From contig WACJ01000040.1 in NCBI GenBank assembly GCA_008973525.1, positions 124,001 to 188,000 on the forward strand: a stretch of DNA of 64,000 bases. The letters are read 5' to 3'. Made by a program: the position numbers and the translations under genes. This stretch comes from Stenopsyche tienmushanensis. Its lineage: Eukaryota > Arthropoda > Insecta > Trichoptera > Stenopsychidae. Below, in pieces: positions 24,101-36,100 of the stretch. Position 1 is the stretch's first letter. Each line of letters opens with the position of its first letter. The notes below the pieces were generated by a model that was not told the origin of the DNA, made no database searches, and was given only the letters and a program-made list of their open reading frames with translations.

Positions 24101-27100
24101 ATTTAATATGCATAAAAATAGCTTGACGTTTGAACGTTTATGATTGTTATTTCAGAATAGTACGATCGACGTTATTGCATCAATTATTGATGCTTATATA
24201 TATTATTTGGATTGTTAATGTGATATAGTTGATTTGTATATAGGTATTAAAGCGGATGGTATTTTGGTTTTGTACTCACATTCTAATTTGTCTTCCGGTC
24301 GACCAGCTTCCAAAAGTGATAAATAACAGACGATATCTTTCAGCGACACTTTAACGGTATAGACGTCTAAAGCCGACGATTTCCTAACCAAATTTTTCAT
24401 ATCTGCGGAACAAAAATATGTTGTAATGAAAGGATCACACTGTTGGTATGCGTCGATTGAATGAAACAACATGCTGAGAGGGATAAAAACATGCCTTCAA
24501 ATTTTCCATTATTAACTAGCAATGAATTATTAGATTTACGGGATGAGTTCCTAGACATTTGACTGTGATTTGGGCTATTTTCCGAGGTCTTCTTGTCGAG
24601 GACATCCTGACAGGAGTAGCTGGTGTGCATGACTGTCAGCACCGGATGGACGCTGCCTAAAATTTCAAAGATCAACGGTGAAAATTTTGCATAAAAACCA
24701 CCGGAGCCTATATAATTGGTGCTCCATTTTTGAGGGGGCGCCCCCTGAGATGTGATCTTATCGCCTTTGCTTCAGGGAGCAATTCGCTTCGCCGATTGCC
24801 ACTTTGTCAAGTTCGAGGAGTTACTTTAATGGGCCTGTTAATAAGAGCTTAAATCCTCGAATGAACCGCCCAAATCATTTAAAGGACGAAGGACTAATTA
24901 GGAAGAGGTCTGAAAGAATTCGATTGACTGAAACACGTCTGCAAATAGACAGATTAAAAAGTTTCAAAAGAGTAATTAATCTACGAGGGTCATCCAGAAA
25001 GTAAGGTTACAATGTTTATGTAGGATGAATAATATTTGTATTTAATTGATATTCACAGGATACCTGGAATGCGGTGGTGGGAGCGCACGACGACCTCTCC
25101 ATCGGAAGAATCTACTGTGACTAAACAAAATGGCTGATAAACACGCGGGACCAAATAAACTGACTGTTAGGATTCCCCCTACATGCCAGGTGCGCCAACT
25201 TTGTACCAAAAAAATCCCCGGCATCTCAGGAGCTCTTATTACTTTAATTTCTATATGAACCTCGTATTTATTAAAATAAAAAATATGTTTAATAACAGCA
25301 AATCAAAAATTGTTATCGAATGTAATTATTGATAAGGATGAGATCAGCAGAACCGTAACGAGGGTGTCAACCAAATGAAGTAACCACCTCAGAAATGATG
25401 AAGAAAACCCACAAAATGTTATTGGATGACCATCGACCGTAAGTGCGCGAGCTGGCAGACATGATAGACCTTTCTAAAAATGCTGTACATCGCATATTGA
25501 CTGAAAATTTGCACATGAGAAAGCTGTGCGCAAAATGTGTGCCGCATTTGCTTACATTCAATTGAGTGTTTGGTGATGTTTCACAGCAATAAAGACGAGT
25601 TTTTGCATCAATTTAAGATGAAACATAGACCCATCACTTCATAACTGAGACAAAAGAACATGGGGACCTTCCACTGGCCCGAGCTATTTATTGGTCCCGC
25701 TATTCGGGACCATGCCAACTCGCTCAATAAAAATACACAGCAAGATGCAAAGCCTGAATTTAATATCCATATCCGCGAGAACACGCTCATTCTCAAAATC
25801 GAATGGCCACTTGTGCTCTGAGTGCGGGTTAAAAACTAACCATATTTTTTACATTAAAACTAAAAGGCTTTCGTGATCGTACAGATCATGGAAAACCCCA
25901 GGTACGCATTTATCCCCGAAAATGCCAAAAAAAGCCCTAAAAGAGTGGTCACAAGGTCTGCGTATCCAACCGGTCCGCTTTTCGGACCGCTGATATGACG
26001 AATGGACGCTTCGCAATCGGACGCCATACCTGAACATGTCCGCGGCGGATATTTGAACGATGTTAAATTCTATACTAAATGCTATAAAATATTATTTTAT
26101 AAACGGGTAACACTTGATCTGGTGGCTCACATATTATGGAATATATCAACATATTTTATGTTTTTAATGAAATATTTATAACGTTCATTGATCTCTTAAA
26201 AATCAATATGACGCATGTTTGGAATATTGATGTTGTATTTCTAAAATCTAAGAAATACATTAATATTCAATATGATCATGGAAACGAAAAAAGGTTCCAC
26301 ACTCCTGTCAGATATCAAATCAAATCCCACACGAGTCTTATGCATGCTAAAAGACTCGGAGCGTGTTTTGAATTGGATATAGAATTAGTAGCAAACATCT
26401 ATCGCATACAAAAACAACCCCCGGCAACGCTACCACTCTTTTTGTATGGATGATATGGCAATGGCGGATTACCTGTCCTGGATCTGGAGGCCGTGTCGGA
26501 GTCGCTGCGGTGGTGTGACAAGTGAAGGCGCTCTGTGAGGCCCTGGAGGCGTCCCACGAAGCCTCCCGAAGAAGTGGGCGCCGGTGGAGGCCTTTCTCCG
26601 TCACATCCGCCAGCGCCACCAGGGCCTCCGCTGCCAGGAGGTCGGCGGACGAACGACAGGAACAAATGTCTACAAATAAAATAAAATGTTTAAATTCCAA
26701 TCAAACAACACAATATAAACGATATTAGACGCAAAATCATGTAAGATGTCTTTGAATGACCAAGCACAGGACGGCAGTAAAAATGGTGTCAGAACTTACA
26801 ATAATCAAGTAGGCGATCATTTCAATATTGCTTTTAAGTGCCAAGTATTGAAATGCACTCAATGTCAATGACATATAAAATGGTTTGCACAATGACTAAA
26901 ATTTTATTTTGTACTAGCGAATACCCGGCATTCAATGCCATAAGCGCTTAATAATTATTTGAAAAGAAACACAGTATGTGGTTTATTGCTTCAGGTCACG
27001 TGTAGCTCGAGCCGAAGAGCTGGGATCCAAATGCATATGCACACTCGCTCTCGTATTGCGCGCGCATCCTTTCTCTTCCCGTCCCCGCAGCCTTTCAACT

Positions 27101-30100
27101 TCATTTCACCAGACCAATATGCGCCAACATGGTGCATCCATACAATATTTTTACTATATCTATGTTATTCCCGCAAGTGTAAACAGTAAGTTGACAAAAT
27201 TTTATCGCGGAATTGCTTCGCACCCGAGTGATCCCTCTGTATAATCTCTACAACCGAACAACGTGGAAAACGCCGCAGCGACAAAGGCAACGTATAGGTC
27301 AAAATTCATTCATCGCAGATCTGTCCATACTTCAAGCTCTATTTTATCCGTTGGAAAATTGCGAATATTGTATTATTGCGAGCAAACAAGTGCATATTCC
27401 AAACACCGCCAGCCGGAAGAACGGGCTGCTTTCAATTATTCACGTTTCGCCGTGGAATTCCAGCATTTGCCGAGTCGATACAACGCGAATGTAACGGGTC
27501 ACTGCAGTTTTGCGCTGCAGTCCCCCAACAAACGTACCCGATGCAAAATCGATGCGAAGATAAAGCGCTCTTTTTGCCGGAATTTTGCTCGCCGATTCGG
27601 AAAATTGTTCTGCTGAAACTGCAGCGATGTCGAAATTAAGGCTGCATCCTGGCAGGAGATTCATTCAACTCATCCAATTATACTTGTGCACTTCAGCTAC
27701 TCCTAAAGGCGTATAAATGGCTTTTTTGCTATCGCATACATGGCGTCGACTGCTGTGAAAATCGTCGCTTCTTCTTATTAAGTCCGGATGCCAACAGTCG
27801 AGTGGATAATTCGAATGCAGAATGCACTTCTTCATTTATACTTAATTGTTACGTGAAAATGTGCAATTCCTGGCTTTTACGTAAGCACACTCCCTGGTGT
27901 GTTCTGGTGGATAAGCGCATTTTTTGTATTTAATTTATTCCAATTTCAATCCCAATGCATATTTCTATTCCACCATCTTATTTATGATTTTTGTTCTTAA
28001 AGCGTTCCTAATGATCTGCAAACGACATACAACAGACGGACACACATTTTTTAAACTTAAATTTCCGTGATAAACATTAAAATCTACATAAATTTGACAA
28101 CCTTAGCGCGCTTGCACAAAGCCAAGCATGCATGTATCGGACGAGGGAGCCCATTCGGAAACCATTAGTTTCTGGTTCTGTTTACGCGGTATATTTGGCC
28201 AGGTATCATGTTGCCCGTGATATTTGAATGGTGCTAAAAATACCGGCGTAAACACGATGATGAATTTCCTATTGACAAACGAGTCTATCCATTGAATGGC
28301 TCTCGAGGCTGAAAGTTTCTTTCGCGAATTAATATTCGGGCAAATCCTCTTAACAGATCTTCATGCTATTTTACAGCGCTTCAAATATCATTCGGGTGGG
28401 AGGGTGTTATGGCTTTAGCCCCTTTGAATCACCGTCTTACGTATTTGAGTCTGCCCTCTTTATTGGGTTGAATCACATATCCATAATTGCCGATTTTATC
28501 TTAATAGCATCACGCGCAAATTTGTGACGCTATGAATGCCCTATCTTTAGCGCTATTTTATACATATACAAAATATACAAGATCGAGATAAATAATGATA
28601 AAAAATATACATATGAAATTAGCAGATGATGGACCACCAAATTTATTATATTATTGAAACTGTGTTTAGTAGTTTTTGTTATCGGATAATGCCTACTTGA
28701 AATATTCGAGCCTAATCCGATATAATTTTTTCCTCAATATTGTATGCATGGTTTTCTACTAACAAGTTAATTATAGAGCCTTATGAAAAGAGGAATATTG
28801 AGGAGTTGCTCAGATGGAATAAGGAAAAAATCGCCTGGATGATCCGACAGCAGGAATCGGTAGGAGCGGTACTCTTATCTGGGAGAGGTTCAGCCACATA
28901 TTACGGGCGGCATGTCATCCCGCACGGTAATTATGCACAATCATCATCATTGTGCACATCAAATCAATGCTAAACAATTCCATGCAGTCTATTTGTTTGT
29001 TTGTATGATTTAAGGAAAATTAAACTCAGACATAACGTGTACATATTGAAGGAACAAAGTTGATGAGATGTCACCCAAACTTCAAATCAACTGTTGAATG
29101 CATCTTTTTCGGCGGCATTTGGGTTAAAGACGTCGTTTTATGACCTACTCTGGCTTGCATCGACCGCCATGCAATCAAAGTCTCTTTCGCTCAATCGTAA
29201 ACAGCAATATCGATAAAATTCATTAGGACATAAAGAAGAAGCATAAAACGAAAGTGGATCTCATAAAGCCGCATTGTATTTTATTAACGAAATAATCGCC
29301 CGATAAAAACTGAAACACTAGAATCATGGGTCCAAATGAGTGCCATCTAATGCTCGCCGGAGATGCACGAGGACATTAATAAGTTTTATCATTTGGAGCA
29401 TTTATCATATGTGGCCATAACGAGAATAGTTTTTATTCGCATTCGTTAAGATGATGCCCATAAGATTTTATCGCCCCTCTGACGCTTGCCACGCCTGGGT
29501 GGTTTTTTGGCGGGTGGTGTGTAACCTTTTCCGTTAAAATCGTGACACCAATGAAACAATGATTCAATACACAAATAAATACATTCGAATTTAAACAAAT
29601 TTTGATGCTGTCATCTTTTGCTGAACGAATTGAATTAATAATTAAAAGATATAAAAATCTCCTATGGAGATTGCTAACATCCAATAACGGATCTAATACA
29701 TTAAGAAGAAGAATTTCAACTTAAAGAAATGTTGGTCTTCGCTACTCAATTTGATTTGTATCAAGAGCATTTTTATGAAAGCAAGGATGTGTTTTATTTA
29801 ACATATGAGTAATAAATTGCGATCCAGATTATTCCGAACATACTCACTACATTATTCATTTTCTGAATATGATTTACTACTCTTTATATAAAAATAATGA
29901 ACTGCCATGTGTATGAATAAAATTTTATCTACTATTACTAGCCTTGTTAGATAAATTTATAACACGGCTTAAAATTATTTGCTTATCGCTATCTAATAAG
30001 CGTTTTGATGAATTGCTGTATAATGGTGAGGGACAGAAGCGTTGGGCGTAGTCCCTAAATAACATCCCGCTTCGGGCGCTTACGCTTTTAAACGGACGAC

Positions 30101-33100
30101 CTCCGTGGGTTCGTTCACTATCGGTCCGTAGAAAAAGTCAAAACTGTACGGAGACGGGGGCGAAAAACCACGATTATTGGCTTCAAATCGGTTGAGTCGA
30201 ATCTCAACTAAACCAAGAGCCACCATCTCCTTACATTGGTTCGTCAGCACCAACACCACCGGGGACTACGCCCCTGCCTCATTTTCATCCATATGAAAAA
30301 TACACGAGAAACACTAATTAGTAAATGTAAATTATATCAATACTAGATGTTCTTATAATTTTTTTCAATGTAATTAGTCAATTTCATAATATCTGGCTGC
30401 GGGAAGGACGCCCTTCCGCATTCAAAGCTATCTGACGACTACGCCGCGGCTTACGTTTCCTAATCCCGGGATTCATGAGCACCTAAAACTGTCTGGGATC
30501 CCGGGATTGGATTTCCTAGTTGTACTCAAAATAAGGTACATTATTGAAAAATAATTAACAAGCTCACCACACTTGCGAACGTATTCCCGACTTACGAACA
30601 ATTCGTCGTTGCCGACAATCGATATTTTAAAGCGTCAGTGTTGTAAATACACGTCTGTTTATGAGATGAATTCGCAATGTATGTATATTCAAATTATCGA
30701 AACTATTATTTATATTTCCGTTGGCGGGGGCTGAAATTCTTATGTAACCATTCGAAAAGCGATATCGTAAATTTATCGTCGATGGTTTTACTTTTTATTC
30801 GAAGGCGGTTTCTTCATCATCAATCATAGCACAAGTGGAAACTCTTTATTGCTCTCGTGGGCAGAAAGCCTCCTCCATCAATTCGAACATTTTTCGGGGG
30901 AAAAACGCGCCATGACAAGTTCAAGAGGCACCTCATTCAGCCGAGGAGGACAGATGGAACACAAACACATTTGCGAGACGATCATTATTATTTTTGCGGG
31001 TTCTTCAGCGTCCGAAGAACTTAAATTCCACTAGAACACTACACAATGTTCCACTCGAGGGGTGGAAAATGCTCCAGTGGACGTCGGAGGCGATTCAGGT
31101 TTCCATTAGCGCCGCAAGAAAATTAGGTCTTGTAACCGGAGAATCTTTCATGAAAGGCAAATACACTTTATTTTAACTATTAATTAGGACAAATAAATAA
31201 AGTACAAAATAGTGTCATTTGATTCTGTACCATTTTGTAGTAATTTTAAATATCCATATTAGGCACTTGGGATGCACATACTCGTTTTTTTTTTAATTTG
31301 AAAGAATATTTTATGACATCAAGTATGAAATATAACATCGTTCAAATGTCCGCCGCGGCTTTGCTTGGTGGCACGTATTCGGGTGCGCTTAAAGCTAACA
31401 ATATTATAAATGATCTTCAACTTAGCGACAAACAGATAATTTTGAAAGCTTGATCGGAATGCATTTACATCGGGGAAAAGCCAAGATTCAGGGCTTCGAA
31501 CTGTTCAGTTCCAAACATTTATATCGGTTCGGTTACGGTTTTCGTTCCGGGAAGAAAAACGATTTTCAGCATAACAGCAGAACATTCCTTTTTAAAAATT
31601 TATTTCTATAAAATTAAAATTGGAAATATATAACAATATAATCTATTGATCGAAGCGACATTGACTTGACGCTTACTGGTTGGAATTTTTGGAGTTCCAG
31701 GTTGGAGTACATAACACTAGAAAACAGATTGAAATCAGACTCCCAGTTTGGATACATTACATACACATAATTTAGGCTAAACACGGATAACGGATAATCC
31801 AAATCAACAAATTTCTTCTTGGTTTTGATTATAATATCATATTTACAATACAAAATTTTATTTCATAAAGAAAAACGCTCATAGTTAATCTTTATTGTAG
31901 GATGATCGCGTATTTGCGAGCGAATTCCAATGATTCAGAACGAGCACTCTTGTACATTGAGCTCGAAGAGCGACTGAGACGGATACAATGTAGCGCAATT
32001 TGGTAACTGTGCACGGGAGACAAAGACGGAGAGCTTCCTGCGTACATCGCACGATTGTATAGATCGTTAACTTAAATTTATTGACTAATATTGACGTGTG
32101 AAAGATATAATTAATCGATTTTATGTATATTGTTTATGTTTACTTGAAAAAATGACCGAATATTTTGTGCTATCGACAGTGTTTATTCATTTAACTCATT
32201 CGTCGCTGCGTCCATCAGATATGCATGTCTCCGAAAAGCGAACTTTACTTTACGAACGTTTTTCTATTACGTTTTCCAGATGACAACTGTCTAAATATCT
32301 TTCGAGATCGACCGTGTTTATCCTGTGCGTTGTAATATCGCATCGCTATTCTTTCTGTACGATCTGACTATCGAATTTAGACTTTGTGAGAAACAACACC
32401 GATTCATTTTGGGCGACGAGAGTGTTAAATATAAGCTTCATACGCACTACTGCGATTCTGACAGATAAGTGGATTGGTACGGTTAAGTGACGGACAAGCA
32501 AATATAGCATCTATGACTATGAAGATTTTAAATTATCTCACTACTCAAAGGGTTAAGCCGGGTAGACAAGCGTTACGGGGAGCCTATGAACAATCAATTT
32601 AACACTCTCGTCGCCCAACATGTCGCCCACAACCTATTTGTCTCTCTTCAAGCTCAACGTACGAGAGTGCTCTTTCTGAATCACTGGAATTCGCTCGCAA
32701 ATACGCGATCATCCTACCATACAGGTTAGTTTTAGTAATCAAGATCTTATCACCCCGGGTCCATTTTTACAATCTTACTGTGATTTCTGCCTCGTATAAC
32801 ATACATAAATATCCCCGATAACACATTCCACCATTTCCGTCTATACTGAACCTCCTCTCTCTAATTATATAGGCCATTCATCTACTTGATCATCTCGGAC
32901 GTATCTATTGCTACTTGGTCTGGAATCTAATATGACTGTGCACTCTATGCCGTACATGTCCATGATGTCCCGTTTGAATCTAACGACTTCAATGCCAATT
33001 TCTAGTCTAATTTAATCAATTACCTGATCAAACATTCAAACTAAAATGAACGCATATATGCGTTAATATTTTAATATAAACGCATAGACGCACAAACTTG

Positions 33101-36100
33101 TCACATTTTCGCAAAATTGTTTGATGATATTAAAATAGAAAGAACCCTCGTCGATAAAATATAGACGTCTTTGTGGGAGCGGTTAGTCTACGGAGTGCTA
33201 TCGAATAATTGAGACGTGTCTCCAATGCTCCAATACCAGGTAATAATTCCATTTGAACTATGCCTTTATCGGGCGATTTTCCCTCGAGTACGTCATCATT
33301 GTGTGTATACAGCGGCTCATTCAATGTGTACCAGTTTGGTATTTTGGTTAAATTTATCTCGATTTTGATGCAACGATTTTCATTATTAGCCTCATTTAAT
33401 CATATTAGTGATTATCAACATTTATATTTTTAAATTGTATAGAGAATCGATCGTTGTCTATTTTTACTTCCCAAGCGCATTTATCCTGCAGGGATTCCCG
33501 AAAGACTTAAAGAGTCTATTGTTAATCAAATTTGGTTGAAAAACAACCCCCAACTCCCCCTCAAGCGCCTAATAACCCATCTACGGAGGGCGAAAAAATA
33601 ATCTGAATGACTTGGCTCCCGCCGAGCTATTTCGGCCCCTAAAGGAAGAATCACTTTACTAGGCCATCGGCTAAAATTAGTTTTTTCCACGGCGAACTTT
33701 TTGCGGTTGTAGGCTAGAAATATCGATTGGTGACGTCACGAGACTCGAAAAGAGGAGGTTGTGGGAAGAGTGGAGGAGATATCATCTGACACAACGACCT
33801 TCGTTCCATGGAGTCCAACGCCTTCTCTAAACAGGGACGCGTGTCGACGGATTGCCATCGTCGCCCATGTGTCTCCCCATCACAAATCTGGAATCATCGT
33901 GGACCATATTTCGATAAATGACACTGAAACCCTAGTTAACTTGAGTCCGTGACAGCAAAGAGTTGATCTTGTATTAAAAAAATAATATTGACAACTGTTC
34001 ACCCTGATGATCTGTAAGATGATTTTGTGGCGCTCAGTCCAATGATAAATATGCCTTTACATGAGAGAAAGTAAGCCCGCATACGTTGCGGGTAGCGCTC
34101 CATATCGTTGTATTTACAGTGCCGCGCTTATAATAGAATATTATTAATTCAAAATATGATGTCAAACATCACATTTACGACCTGTTTTATTATTTTGTCA
34201 CGTTTCAATTAAATTTCCGACGAAGTTTCATGAACACAAAGAATTGACCTACTCCCGGAACGTGCGCGCTACATATATTAACTCACTAATCAAAGGGTTG
34301 AATGTTTGACAAAGCTATGATCTTCAGTATTCAAGTAGTCTTGCCGAATAAAATGAAATTAGATAAATTTTAAGAGTTCACCATTTCGAAGAAAGTCCTT
34401 TTCAAATGTATTAGATCCAGCTGTGATGCAAAGATTACAATGATACAAATACGTTTCGATCCGATGATTACAACAATGCAAAAAATAATTATAACTTCAA
34501 AATGTCTTCATAATTTAAATCCAAACCAACTGTTACCAATTTGTATTGCAACACCTTTCTTATTGTCTTAAGTTTTACTATAAAATATGTCTTAATACAC
34601 ATGAGCGAATTATCATCCCCATACAATGGCGCTGTTAATCTGTGCAGATTTAATTCACCAAAATAACAGCGACATCTCTCTTTAAGTATGCAATATGTCA
34701 ATTTAATAGCGCCATCTACAGGGGCGTTGCGGACACATTGCGTCGCGGTTGCGATTGGATGATGGCGCGCAGGAGACGGGAATCGTGAGGAGTCGTCGGA
34801 TAGCCTTGACTGCGGGAGGACGTCCTTCCCGCGGCCAGATCTCTCTCGCGTTCAATAAAGAAGTCATCTAAGACGAGAGAGTCTTTCTGATCGATCCACT
34901 TTATCCCATCCGTCCGGTTACATAACGACCCGTAAAAAAGCGTACCCGCATTCATCTGAATGACGTTTTTATTTATTATCAAATAGTACTATTTTACAAC
35001 GTCACTTTTTTGGATGCAACCCACTTTAGGCCCGACTTTGTACTGGTTGTCCTTTTTTCACCAAGGTTATCCCAGTGTGTATCACACGACCTGATTCATC
35101 CAGCAAATAAAAAATGCCCTATCGAAAATAAACTGGAAAATGACTGTTTCAAAAACCTTTTTTTATAATTTTTTTTATAACTTTTCTTAACACAAGTGTA
35201 AAAACGGCACGTATTTTCGGCACTACCGATTTAAACGCAAACATTTTGGATTTTTCTTATCAGAAAAAATGTTTGAGAGTCACGAATGAAATGTGAGTTT
35301 GCTTCTATTTTGAAAATAGACATAAACACACTCCAATGCGAGCATAGCGCTTTTTTGTTCTTAATAGGCGAGTTTCAATTCCATCGCAGCATAGTCGAGA
35401 GGTTCTTAAATAATTGAAATTTCGCCCATACAGGAGTAAGAGGATTTTCTTGTTAACGTCTTCGCGTAGCCCGAATTTGAAGAGAAGCATTTTCGGAATA
35501 TAATATTATGCCTTTTATTCGAAAATAAAGTGGGCACTTAAGGTAACCATATTATGGATACGCCATATTCATGGCTGCAATTTATTTGTGCGATGAAGAA
35601 AAAATGGGATATAAAATATACAATATATTAAATTGAGTGTGCGTTAAAAAATTGGCCGTATATCAAGTCGGCGAAGTTTGGTTCTCAAACTTTCGCCGGT
35701 GCTTTTAGGAATTATTCGAGCGGGGGGATGAATTTCGCCGGGGCGAAAACTGCGCGGGTGGAAAGTTTTTAAGGGATTATATATTCTATTTAGCGATATT
35801 TCGGACTGTGAGAACATCCGTACTCTTCGGAGGCTCCCGCGGGGATTTCCCCAAGCCGGGAATTTCGCGAGAAGAAAAATATATTATCCTCGTCTATTTC
35901 ATTTTCTTTCCTCCCGGCGAATAATATTATTGGACGATCGCGAACTTGGATGCTTCTTTCTTTTAAAGCCGAGTTAATATCAGAAATTCAACACCTGTTT
36001 CTTCGGAGTTATTAATTAGAATAAAGTTTTGATTGTGAATTTGGCCCGGTCGTATTCCTGGGAGAGGTGGGTTTGCTAAATTTTCAGAATTTCCACTCGG

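Noticed and set aside
26347..26700. 117-residue open frame on the minus strand overlapping a kinase exon
   Set aside because: The kinase needs the neighbouring frame ([11 protein letters not shown]...). That frame joins correctly on both sides, and this one does not.
27213..27664. Several overlapping open frames in a GC-richer stretch
   Set aside because: Three plus-strand frames and one minus-strand frame are open at once because of composition. None shows a domain or good splice sites.
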